Shown piece by piece: positions 1 to 6,639 of a DNA stretch of 22,309 bases; within the stretch, counting starts at the first letter, position 1, and every line of letters starts with the position of its first letter. Source of the stretch: a virus. A program made the translations under genes and the position numbers. The stretch is taken from the IMG/VR virus record IMGVR_UViG_3300038427_000172, positions 1-22,309 of that record; one strand, written 5' to 3'. The notes beneath the pieces were generated by a model. The model saw only the letters and a list, made by a program, of their open reading frames with translations. It had not been told where the DNA came from and searched no databases.

Positions 1-541
1 TCATCGCAACGGGCGAGCCCGAGGTCCCGATCCGCTCTGCAACCCCAGTCGTGCCGGAGCCAGTAGCCGCGGAGAGATCCACGGGATAGGACAGGAATGC
101 TTTAACGTCTGTCGGGAGGGTGAAGCCTGTGATATCGATCCAGAGGTAGCCGCTCTCGTAGTCCGCGACGGCCCCAACGGCATCCCCGGTTGCGGAGAGC
201 GTGAGGGTGTTGTCGTCGCTGAAGTAGACGAGTGCGCCTACGTTGGTGATGGCGGCCGAGGAGTAGGCGATCTTGAACATGCCGGTGCGCTTGACCGGGA
301 TCGAGGTCCATCCATCGGAGGTCCCGACAACATTTGCGCCGCTCCCGACAATCGGGACGACTGTGCCGCTCTCGGCAACTCCCGCGAAGGGATAGCCGTC
401 CGAGGGGTTCCACGGCTGCACATAGCCGCCGTTGTATTCGAGCATCGCGCCCTTATAGATGGTCGTGCTTGCCTTGACCGGGGCGATGACCGTGTGAGGT
501 TCCCGGCGTGGAACATCGAGGGGTGCTGAAAGGTTTCCCAT
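1..541 (-). CDS. Head decoration / capsid cement-like protein, C-terminus cut by window edge
   Basis: Reading from the ATG at 541 gives 180 codons with no stop before the window edge, so the C-terminus is missing. The start follows GGAGGT placed five bases upstream and lies two bases after the prohead-protease stop. The N-terminus (MGNLSAPLDV) leads into a beta-rich, Gly/Ser/Ala-rich protein with segments such as TTIYKGAMLEY and NVGALVYFSDD. That pattern (a G-A-x-V/L strand, later 'G-A-L-V-Y', then 'D-x-x-x-G-Y-L-W-I-D-I') resembles the small phage head-decoration or capsid-cement proteins (DUF2190-like) that usually sit between the protease/scaffold gene and the major capsid gene. Position supports a virion role. 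The major capsid gene is expected just beyond base 1. Family assignment is by eye and moderate. Confidence 0.7.
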   Translation of the reverse strand, partial: MGNLSAPLDVPRREPHTVIAPVKASTTIYKGAMLEYNGGYVQPWNPSDGYPFAGVAESGTVVPIVGSGANVVGTSDGWTSIPVKRTGMFKIAYSSAAITNVGALVYFSDDNTLTLSATGDAVGAVADYESGYLWIDITGFTLPTDVKAFLSYPVDLSAATGSGTTGVAERIGTSGSPVAM

Positions 542-543
542 GT

Positions 544-1830
544 TTAGACCTCCTGGATTACGCGACCCTGATGGAACGTGCCACCGGGCCCGTATTTCTT
601 CACGTCCTCCCAGGTCAGGCCCTTGTTGTCAAGGCCCTTGAACCGGGCGAGGAAGGCGTCTGCGTTGGCAGGCATCGGAAGCTTTGGCTTCTCCTGGGTG
701 GAGGCCGGGACCGGGATCTGCCCGCTCTTGAGGCCCCGCTCATCAGGCTTTGCGAGCTTGTCCGCGATGGTGGTGTAGTTCGCCAGCTCGATCTCGAGTG
801 CCGCGGCCGGGATGGTCACGAGCTCGGTCTTCCGCTTCTCTGCGTCCTCCTGCTTGAGCAGGCCGGCCCTGATCTGAACCTGGACGATTGAGGCAGCGAG
901 ATCCTGCTTGCGGACCTCTTCGAGCTTTGCGGCCAGCTTCTCGGCGACCTGCTTATCAACCGAGGCCGCAACGGAGTTGTCCCCCACAGTCTGACCCACC
1001 GGGGTCCCACAGGCTTCGCAGAACTTCGCGCCGGGTCGGACAGATGCCCCACAGCCTCCGCAGGCCGCATGAAGGCCCTTACCACAGGCCGGGCAGAACT
1101 TCGCATAGGCAGGGAGCTTCTCTCCACATCCCGCGCATACCGCGTTGTGCTCCGGAGATCCCCCCCCATCTTTTCCATCAGTCGATCCTTTCCCGGCGGC
1201 GATGTTGATCGTCACGCCAGGAGCCACCGCCTCCATTCCCGGAAGGGTGGCCTGCTCTTCGGTTGGTTTGTCGGTCACAGTAGATGCTCCTTTTGAGCTC
1301 TGGAAAGGGTAGGACTTCGCTGCCATCCAGGTAAAGCGGGCCTCCGTATAGGCGGGGTCGCTGACAATGCTTGCGCTCTCGCCCCGGATCCCCCGCATCA
1401 TCCCGTCCTCCCCATGTTCGTCAGCGATACCCCAGAGGGAGACAGTTAAGGGAATCGTGCCGGATTGAATCCCCTTGACGGTCGCCGGGTCTGTGATCTT
1501 CGCTCGCTGGTAGAAGACGGTGCGGTTCTGGTCATCCTTTCCCCCGGGCATGACTTTGAGAATAGTGCCTACAACGGCCTTCTGGGAGTTGATGGCGTCG
1601 CAGTAATGCTCGCCCGGGACCCCCGGGATGACCTCCTTTCCATACGGGCAATATCGAATGGGCTTGCCCGTGAATGATGCAGCGAAGTCCGCAGCCTCTT
1701 CCTCGGGGATGCCCCACCCGTTCTTGTTGATCTTTCCCGCGGTGAAGAGAGGGCCCTCGATGAGAAGGGCATTCCCCGCGGTAGCGATCACAAATGGATG
1801 AAGGCTGCCTAAAAGGGTGAACTCCGGCAT
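544..1830 (-). CDS. Prohead protease fused to double zinc ribbon and scaffold-like coiled coil
   Basis: A 428-residue protein in the position of head maturation protease/scaffold. Residues 1-170 look like a phage prohead protease: an early GPLFTAGKINKNGWG segment, 'AKITDPATVKGIQSGTIPLTVSLWG' split around residues 110-134, and SASIVSDPAYTEARF (152-166), the usual 'S-x-V-x-x-P-A-x-x-E-A' end of this fold. Residues 232-274 hold eight cysteines as four CxxC knuckles (C232/C235, C246/C249, C257/C260, C271/C274), a textbook double zinc ribbon. Residues 290-362 are charged and helical, as in scaffold regions. The double zinc ribbon between protease and scaffold is unusual for this family. The ATG at 1830 has no Shine-Dalgarno and lies about 30 bases below a TATA box, implying a leaderless message. 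Confidence 0.75.
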   Translation of the reverse strand: MPEFTLLGSLHPFVIATAGNALLIEGPLFTAGKINKNGWGIPEEEAADFAASFTGKPIRYCPYGKEVIPGVPGEHYCDAINSQKAVVGTILKVMPGGKDDQNRTVFYQRAKITDPATVKGIQSGTIPLTVSLWGIADEHGEDGMMRGIRGESASIVSDPAYTEARFTWMAAKSYPFQSSKGASTVTDKPTEEQATLPGMEAVAPGVTINIAAGKGSTDGKDGGGSPEHNAVCAGCGEKLPAYAKFCPACGKGLHAACGGCGASVRPGAKFCEACGTPVGQTVGDNSVAASVDKQVAEKLAAKLEEVRKQDLAASIVQVQIRAGLLKQEDAEKRKTELVTIPAAALEIELANYTTIADKLAKPDERGLKSGQIPVPASTQEKPKLPMPANADAFLARFKGLDNKGLTWEDVKKYGPGGTFHQGRVIQEV

Positions 1831-1842
1831 ACGCTCAAAATA

Positions 1843-1869
1843 TACAACGCTATACTATATAAATCTAAA
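1843..1869 (-). promoter_or_regulatory. Archaeal TATA promoter (copy 1 of a 27-bp element) for the prohead protease operon
   Basis: On the minus strand this contains TTTATATA (1856-1863), a consensus-like archaeal TATA box, followed by GTATAGCG. The box centre is about 30 bases from the ATG at 1830, so transcription should begin at or a few bases before the start codon. The whole 27-bp element matches 6613-6639, upstream of the portal gene, at 25 of 27 positions, so the two head operons are probably co-regulated. Confidence 0.75.
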
Positions 1870-1875
1870 AAAGGG
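1866..1875 (-). terminator. Poly-T terminator of the RAMP unit
   Basis: After the two TAA codons that end the ribbon-helix-helix gene, the minus strand reads CCCTTTTTTAG, a T6 run directly before the TATA box of the next operon. Archaeal RNA polymerase terminates at U-rich tracts, so this is a plausible end for the unit that starts at 3374. The assignment rests on position and composition only. Confidence 0.4.
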
Positions 1876-1884
1876 AGTCGTTTA

Positions 1885-2082
1885 TTATTGTAAGTCGTAT
1901 TTGATGATGTGTTGCCGGATTGCATCTAATAGGAATGCCTCACGGGAAGCGAATCCGAACCGGGGGTCTTGGATAATGCGTTCAATTTGCCAAAGATACG
2001 CACCGGGGAGCTCTACGTAGACATATTCAGTCTTTTCGGCCCCGTTCGCGTTGATGCTGACCTGCCAGTTATGCGTCGCCAT
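1885..2082 (-). CDS. Ribbon-helix-helix DNA-binding protein
   Basis: 65 residues. A beta strand with alternating residues (YVYVELP, about 20-26) is followed by two helices (AYLWQIERII and SREAFLLDAIRQHI). This is the arrangement of MetJ/Arc/CopG repressors: 'V-x-V-x-L-P' strand, helix, turn ending in 'F-x-S-R-x-x-F', second helix. Such proteins dimerise and bind operators, often near their own promoter. It starts two bases after the stop of the RAMP-like gene and is the last gene of that unit. It could repress the unit's own promoter at 3399-3406 or the adjacent head promoter at 1856-1863. The fold call is fairly secure; the target is a guess. Confidence 0.75.
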   Translation of the reverse strand: MATHNWQVSINANGAEKTEYVYVELPGAYLWQIERIIQDPRFGFASREAFLLDAIRQHIIKYDLQ

Positions 2083-2084
2083 GG

Positions 2085-2657
2085 TTATTCCATGCTCATA
2101 ACGGCGAACTTTCCATACCGGGGGCGATAGTCCCCAAGTCCCTTCCGTTCCCCTGCGATCTCAAGGAACCTTCGGATGGCCTCATCATCGAAGTCCTTCT
2201 CGGAATACTCGATGGTGAACTTAAGTTCCCAGCTGTTGAACCGTGGCCTGCATCGGTTCACTCGGCTTCCCTTGATCCTAGCGCTTCGGAAGTCGCTGAA
2301 TCCTGCTTCCCAGAGCCCGTTCTTGGTGGTTGGTCCTGGATAGATCAGGGGGATATCATCCGGGGAGACTTTGAGCCCGGCGGTGACGGTTCTGCCCTGT
2401 TTCTCCTCCTTAGCAGCGTCCCGAATGCAGGCTTCTACATTGACCGCCGGGACCATGGGTTTACCGTCCTTATCCAGATAGAGGCCGAGCTCCCACTCGA
2501 TACGGGCGATCTGGATGTTGTCGTCGTCCGTTTTCTTCTTCCCTTTCACCGTGAGCTTTTTCAGCTCTTTTATCAGGGGATGTAATGGGTTGATCCCCTG
2601 ACTATCATGCATCAGAAGGGGGGTAATCCCCTTAATCCAAACGTCAACTTTTCTCAT
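2085..2657 (-). CDS. Lone RAMP/Cas7-like protein next to a pentanucleotide array
   Basis: 190 residues. The N-terminal strand VDVWIKGITPLLMH (4-17) and the C-terminal Gly-rich segment AGERKGLGDYRPRYGKFAV (168-186) match the general RAMP plan: a ferredoxin-like first strand with 'G-x-T/S-P-L', and a terminal G-rich loop with 'G-L-G-x-x-R-x-x-Y-G-x-F'. Between them lie KPMVPAVNVEACIRDAAK (66-83), as in the Cas7 core where an 'I/V-P-x-x-x-x-x-x-x-x-R' helix follows, and a basic block RVNRCRPRFNSWELKF (132-147). From memory, phage proteins with TPLLM, RPRF and GLGDYRP motifs occur elsewhere without an agreed function. No other Cas gene and no CRISPR repeats are present. The leader of this gene is the pentamer array at 2678-2850. 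I infer an RNA-binding subunit. The fold call comes from motifs alone, with no structure comparison. Confidence 0.6.
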   Translation of the reverse strand: MRKVDVWIKGITPLLMHDSQGINPLHPLIKELKKLTVKGKKKTDDDNIQIARIEWELGLYLDKDGKPMVPAVNVEACIRDAAKEEKQGRTVTAGLKVSPDDIPLIYPGPTTKNGLWEAGFSDFRSARIKGSRVNRCRPRFNSWELKFTIEYSEKDFDDEAIRRFLEIAGERKGLGDYRPRYGKFAVMSME

Positions 2658-2677
2658 GCTGTTTCACCTTACCTTGA

Positions 2678-2850
2678 AATCCGCGCCGAGCCACACCCTG
2701 CCCCGCCGAGCCGGACCCTACCGAGCCAGGGAATCCCTGCCACGCCAGACCTAGCCGAACCTAGCCGTGCCAAGCCCAACCGAGCCAGACCGCGGAATCC
2801 CTACCTAACCGCGCCGAACCTAGCCCAACCGAGCCTTGCGAAGCCAAGCT
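2678..2850 (-). repeat. Three-block GGYNN pentanucleotide array upstream of the RAMP-like gene
   Basis: On the minus strand GG recurs every five bases. Three in-phase blocks are visible: 2796-2835 (8 pentamers), 2732-2786 (11) and 2678-2727 (10). Each block begins GGCTC then GGT, each ends with GGATT, and every pentamer between is GGC or GGT plus two variable bases. Block spacers are 9 bases (2787-2795) and 4 bases (2728-2731). Upstream, 2836-2850 continues in phase with weaker matches. The array lies between the stop of the winged-helix gene and the start of the RAMP-like gene, in the transcribed direction, and ends about 20 bases before that ATG. Bases 2851-2873 hold nothing I recognise. 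Confidence 0.85.
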
Positions 2851-2873
2851 ACGTCCGCTCCGGGGTTGCCCCA

Positions 2874-3374
2874 TCATTGCGGTTCATCTTTCTTCTCCAG
2901 CTGCAAAGGCCGCCTCTCGGAGAGCCGGATCTTCATCGGGCCGGAGATCACCTGCTTGGACTCGAACTCCCGCATGAAGAGGGCCGCCCTGGTGCCAAGG
3001 CCCACAACATACCGGTCGAACCGCGCCCGGTCCTCTGGAGTCATCTCCTCCCGGGGAGCATACTGCGCGATCTCACAGGCCCGGAGGAGATATTCCTTTG
3101 ACTTCTTCACCCGATCATAGGATACGTCCTCGTAGGAATCCGGGTTCACCACGAGATATCCTACCCCTCGCACGTTTCTGATCATTTTTGACTTCGGGAG
3201 GAGGATTTCGTTGGCATCCGAAACGGCCTGATAATAGGTGTTTTCCTGCTGCGGGATACCGAGGATCTCCGCGATCTCGGAATGCGTATGCGTCGATCCG
3301 TAGGTCCATCCTTCCGCTACCCTGGCAAGTTCACGCGAAGGGGGGTAAAGTTTTAGCTCCGTCGGATTTTCCAT
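2874..3374 (-). CDS. Winged-helix-like protein, first gene of the RAMP unit
   Basis: 166 residues. Residues 29-78 look like a helix-turn-helix with wing: THTHSEIAEILGIPQQ, then YYQAVSDANEILL as a second helical pair, then a hairpin RNVRGVGYLVVNP. The remainder (85-130) is helical and charged, with PREEMTPEDRARFDRYV, and the tail is basic. Proteins of this build are common in phages as putative regulators of unknown target. The ATG at 3374 has no Shine-Dalgarno and lies about 29 bases below a TATA box, so this is the first gene of a separate transcript. Its stop is followed by the pentamer array. It may regulate the unit or act with the RAMP-like protein. Confidence 0.65.
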   Translation of the reverse strand: MENPTELKLYPPSRELARVAEGWTYGSTHTHSEIAEILGIPQQENTYYQAVSDANEILLPKSKMIRNVRGVGYLVVNPDSYEDVSYDRVKKSKEYLLRACEIAQYAPREEMTPEDRARFDRYVVGLGTRAALFMREFESKQVISGPMKIRLSERRPLQLEKKDEPQ

Positions 3375-3397
3375 AAATATATTTGTGTCACAGAAAC

Positions 3398-3412
3398 CTA
3401 TTTAAAGTATAT
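3398..3412 (-). promoter_or_regulatory. Archaeal TATA promoter of the RAMP unit
   Basis: The minus strand carries TTTAAATA at 3399-3406, centred about 29 bases before the ATG at 3374, with ATATAC just upstream where a BRE would sit. There is no Shine-Dalgarno, which fits a leaderless transcript. It lacks the GTATAGCG extension shared by the two head promoters, so this unit probably follows different control. Confidence 0.7.
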
Positions 3413-3433
3413 TCCCGCGATGCGAAAGTATAC

Positions 3434-4900
3434 CTAGGCAGAGAAGAGCGGGATATCGAAGTAGTTGTCTCGCCAATCCGCGCAGAAGTCCCGGGTATCT
3501 GGGCTCACGTCCCCGGTATCGTCCGGGAGATCCCCGAAGTAGGGCGCAAGGGTGCAGCGGCAGAAGTTATGAACGGGCGGCCGGACCATATCCTCGTCAT
3601 CCAGGGCAAAGATTGTCCCGTTGAGGTCCCCACAAATCTCGCAGGTCCGCTCGTCTATGCCCGCCAGGAACTCCACGCCAGGGGCCCCGACTTCAGTATA
3701 CGAGACAATATGCGCCTGATTAAAGGATTCCATCGTGAGGGTCCGGGCCCGCTCGGTCGCCCGCCGGCTGTCGATGCCGAGGGCCTCCTGGATGCGGTTC
3801 CGGAGATCCGGGATCCCTTCCCCCCCATCGAAACCTTCCTGAAGGGTATCGGTCAGCCGGTCCTTCAGGTCGTCCGCGATGCGGTCAAAGTGGTCGACGG
3901 TGTGGAAGGTCATCCGGTCGATGAGCTTCCCGAAGTCCGCGCTGGCCCGGGTCACGGCCCCACCCACTCGCCGGCGAGGTCTCGCTCGGAGGATCATCTT
4001 GTCCGCGTGATGGGCCCCCTGGAGGACGGTCTGCGAGGTATACTGGTAGATGAGGTTCCGGAACTCTTTCCCCTGGAGGATCTTCCGATGTGCAGTGAAT
4101 CCTTTGAGCGCCTGGGCCGCGGTCGGGGCCTCCACATCCACCCCCTCGGTCATTCTCTGAAGGTTCCGCTGGAGGGCTCGGCCGAGCAGATACTCCTTGC
4201 GGTTCAGGTCGGGATCAAGGCCGTGCGGTCGCTGGACGAGCCTGCGCTTATTCGAGGCCACCAGGGGCTCCGTTTGCTCCGCTGGGGATTGGAGCCCGAT
4301 AAACCGCGCAAAAAGGGCCCTACATACCACTTGGGACTCCAGTAGATAGTCAGAGGCGGGGCCCATTACCCGCGGGTCATCGTCCGTCCAGTCCTTGAGT
4401 CTGGCGAGCGTTTGCTCGGGATGGAACTGGACGGCCTGCACGAAGTTGTCCCAAGTAAAGCCGCGGACATGGCCGAGCTCGATATCCCGGGCGAGGGGAT
4501 GGCAGTCCTTCGGGAGCCCGAAGCTCTCATCGTGCCACTCGAAGACGTGGGAGCGCGTCCCCTGGATGGAGATCTCCCGCCAGCCGTATTCATGGCTCTC
4601 CCGCTCCAGGGCCTTCCCGAGATTGAGGGCGATCATCTCGCCCCCGAAGCATACCCCCCAGAGCGGGACCCGCGCCTTTCTGCAGAAGGTGATGAGGGCC
4701 TGCTCCTTCTCAAACCAGGGCTGCCGTTCCGGGGGCTCCTTTCCCCCCATGAGGAGGACCCGATCCCCTGGGCCTGGGTGCGGGAGGTCCTCCTCATAGC
4801 CGCGGGAGATCTCCAGCGGGATCCGGGCCGCCCGCGCAAGGTCCGCGATGTAGTTGGGGCCGCCGTCCGGATCGTGGATGACACAGAGGATACAGGTCAT
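3434..4900 (-). CDS. Class I glutamine amidotransferase fused to MuF-type head morphogenesis protein
   Basis: One uninterrupted frame of 488 residues. Residues 1-200 form a class I glutamine amidotransferase with a complete triad: Cys84 in VPLWGVCFGGEM (nucleophile elbow G-x-C-x-G), and His160 and Glu162 in AVQFHPEQ. These enzymes hydrolyse glutamine and deliver ammonia to a partner. Residues about 215-455 are a phage Mu F-like minor head protein, ending in the usual DERTCEICGDLNGTIF and PPVHNFCRCTLAPYF blocks (C420, C423, H444, C447, C449), which bind metal in this family. MuF proteins connect to the portal inside the head. The gene sits directly downstream of portal, the usual place. The fusion is unusual. 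M250 could serve as an internal start for a separate MuF product, but no Shine-Dalgarno was checked there. Confidence 0.85.
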   Translation of the reverse strand: MTCILCVIHDPDGGPNYIADLARAARIPLEISRGYEEDLPHPGPGDRVLLMGGKEPPERQPWFEKEQALITFCRKARVPLWGVCFGGEMIALNLGKALERESHEYGWREISIQGTRSHVFEWHDESFGLPKDCHPLARDIELGHVRGFTWDNFVQAVQFHPEQTLARLKDWTDDDPRVMGPASDYLLESQVVCRALFARFIGLQSPAEQTEPLVASNKRRLVQRPHGLDPDLNRKEYLLGRALQRNLQRMTEGVDVEAPTAAQALKGFTAHRKILQGKEFRNLIYQYTSQTVLQGAHHADKMILRARPRRRVGGAVTRASADFGKLIDRMTFHTVDHFDRIADDLKDRLTDTLQEGFDGGEGIPDLRNRIQEALGIDSRRATERARTLTMESFNQAHIVSYTEVGAPGVEFLAGIDERTCEICGDLNGTIFALDDEDMVRPPVHNFCRCTLAPYFGDLPDDTGDVSPDTRDFCADWRDNYFDIPLFSA

Positions 4901-4935
4901 TTATACCCAGCATTCCCAGTAAATCGTCTGTGATG

Positions 4936-5076
4936 TCATGGCAGTGTATGTCGTGGTTCCGGTCTAGCAACCTTCTTCTTCTCGATAACCGGCGCCGGCA
5001 TGATGGGGGCTGCCGGTTTGGGATATCCCTTGAGTCGGTCAAGGACATCCCGGACAAATCGGACAAGAAACTCCAT
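4936..5076 (-). CDS. Small protein between portal and MuF genes
   Basis: 46 residues, beginning MEFLVRFVRDVLDRLKG and continuing as a Pro/Ala/Lys-rich tail (PKPAAPIMPAPVIEKKK). The start is well supported: GGAGGT lies seven bases before the ATG, and it follows the portal stop by 23 bases. The N-terminal 17 residues form an amphipathic helix with hydrophobic L, V and F on one side. I do not recognise a family. Possible roles are a membrane-associated or chaperone-like head factor. After its stop, a 12-codon reading frame (4901-4939) fills the gap to the amidotransferase-MuF start by an ATGA overlap and a TAA directly before the next ATG. Confidence 0.6.
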   Translation of the reverse strand: MEFLVRFVRDVLDRLKGYPKPAAPIMPAPVIEKKKVARPEPRHTLP

Positions 5077-5099
5077 TCGTTTACCTCCAATGGGGCCCG

Positions 5100-6602
5100 T
5101 TATGGCCTTTGTCCCGGGGCGGTTCCCGGCTTGACCTCCACGTTGACCGGGACCGGGGTCTTCTGGTCTTCCTGGATGGTCTGCCCCTCCTCCTTGTCAA
5201 CGGTCTCCCTGGGTGGGACATGGATCCCCACAATTTCAAGGGCCTGCCGCACGGTCAGGGCGCTCGGGTCCTGGGCGGCGACTTCCAGAAGGGTCGGGAG
5301 TTCTACGAGTGGCTGGTCGATGGGCTGCAGCTCGATCCGGATTGCCTTGGCCTCATCTTCGCTATAACCGAGGAGGATGAGGTGCTGCTGATAGATCTTC
5401 TCAAAGCCTACCTTGAGCTGGATCCGCATCGCTTCGAGGACCCGCACCGCGTCCATATCGGCTATGTAGGAGGACGCGAAGGTCGTCCCCTTGGCTTTCC
5501 CGCTGCCCGCTTCGGTCTCCAGGAGGCCGTAGGCGATATCGCGCTCCAGGGACTCCTTGAACTCGATGACTCCGGAGGCGTTCTGGAAGCCGCCCGGGAT
5601 GGCCTGGACGGTCTTCCCGATGCTGATGATATCCTCGTCGGGTTTCATGCCCTTCGCAATCTTCGCCTCCGCTGCCAGGATCTTCGCGGCCTGCTTCAGC
5701 GTGAGCTTGTCATCCAGGATCCGCTGCTTCATGAGGTCGTTGTCGATGTGGAGGCGGCCGTATCCGTATCGTCCAATGGCCTTGGAGAAGCCCCAGTTCA
5801 CATCCTCCAGCTTCTTGACCTGCTCGTCCACGAGCTCCATCAGGGAGACCCCATAAAGGCCGATGGTGTTCCGGTTGTAGATATCGCGGCATTGATGGCC
5901 GTGGTGCATGAGCCGCATGAGGGTCACGCGGCCGTTCTTCATGTAGTGGATCTCCCTCTTTGCCTGGAGCCGCTCGTTGATGATGACCTGGGTAACGCCT
6001 CCGATAATGGTTGCATACTCCCAGAGCTGCTCTTCGTTCTGGACCCCGCTCATGGGCTCCACGTCGATAGGGAGGAAGGTTGTATGGCTCATCGGCATGA
6101 AGTCAAGAGTCGTGATGCCCTCCCCGTTGCCAAAGCGCTTATCGGCGCTATTCAGGATCGGGACGCTGCCGTCTCGGGCGAGGAGCCGGCCGGCCGCGGT
6201 GAAGAAGTTCTGCATATCGAGCGCCGTGGTGAAGTCCCCCGCGTCTTGGAGGATCGATTGCTCGGCCTCCCCTTCGAGCCCCGCGCTCTTGTCAACGAAG
6301 AGCTTGAACTCCTTCCCGCGCAGGCGCAGGCCGAGCTTGACGAGCCCGACACCGATCCGGGGGTTGATCTTCTCTACCTGCTGGAAGCGGTCGTATTTGT
6401 TGAAATACGAGATTCTACGGCCACCGTAGACGTCTGTATCCAGGGCTTTGTTCTGGTAGTTCTCATTCTTCAGAAGAGGGGCGACGGGGTTTGAGGGGTT
6501 GAAGTCCGAAGTGATGAGGCCCGCGGCCAGCAGGAACTCCCGGACCTCTCCATCGGAATCCCCCCGGCCCTGCCTTTGTCTATGGAGATCCCTTGCGCGC
6601 AT
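5100..6602 (-). CDS. Portal protein
   Basis: About 500 residues, in the canonical place after the terminase genes. Supporting segments are VEKINPRIGVGLVKLGLRLRG near the N-terminus, DGSVPILNSADKRFGNG, a central stretch EIHYMKNG followed by NRNTIGLYGVSLMELV (the 'G-x-S-x-L-E/M' portal feature), long helices around LTLKQAAKILAAEAKIAKG, and a Pro-rich tail. The portal forms the dodecameric vertex ring through which DNA enters and binds terminase. Two ATGs are available, at 6608 and 6602. I chose 6602 because its distance to the TATA box (about 28 bases) matches the other promoters here. The 6608 start would add MA and would need an unusually short spacing. Confidence 0.85.
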   Translation of the reverse strand: MRARDLHRQRQGRGDSDGEVREFLLAAGLITSDFNPSNPVAPLLKNENYQNKALDTDVYGGRRISYFNKYDRFQQVEKINPRIGVGLVKLGLRLRGKEFKLFVDKSAGLEGEAEQSILQDAGDFTTALDMQNFFTAAGRLLARDGSVPILNSADKRFGNGEGITTLDFMPMSHTTFLPIDVEPMSGVQNEEQLWEYATIIGGVTQVIINERLQAKREIHYMKNGRVTLMRLMHHGHQCRDIYNRNTIGLYGVSLMELVDEQVKKLEDVNWGFSKAIGRYGYGRLHIDNDLMKQRILDDKLTLKQAAKILAAEAKIAKGMKPDEDIISIGKTVQAIPGGFQNASGVIEFKESLERDIAYGLLETEAGSGKAKGTTFASSYIADMDAVRVLEAMRIQLKVGFEKIYQQHLILLGYSEDEAKAIRIELQPIDQPLVELPTLLEVAAQDPSALTVRQALEIVGIHVPPRETVDKEEGQTIQEDQKTPVPVNVEVKPGTAPGQRP

Positions 6603-6612
6603 AGCCATGTAT

Positions 6613-6639
6613 TACACCGCTATACTATATTAATCTAAA
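6613..6639 (-). promoter_or_regulatory. Archaeal TATA promoter (copy 2 of the 27-bp element) for the portal operon
   Basis: The minus strand has TTAATATA at 6626-6633 followed by GTATAGCG. It matches the element at 1843-1869 at 25 of 27 positions. It overlaps the last codon of the gene ending at 6635, so the promoter is embedded at the end of the terminase operon. Downstream transcription should begin at or next to the portal ATG at 6602. Confidence 0.75.

Noticed and set aside
2678-2850. A CRISPR array
   Set aside because: There are no identical repeats of 20-40 bases or equal-length spacers. The pattern is a short five-base period with three blocks.
2607-3101. Plus-strand ORF that reads the pentamer array as repeated LAEPS/RAKPN-like residues
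   Set aside because: It overlaps the RAMP-like start and the winged-helix gene on the other strand, has no promoter or Shine-Dalgarno, and its repeats simply reflect the 5-base period read in triplets.
4901-4939. 12-codon ORF between the 46-residue gene and the amidotransferase-MuF gene
   Set aside because: It fills the gap exactly (ATGA overlap before, TAA directly before the next ATG) but is too short to call. It may serve only to carry ribosomes to the next start.
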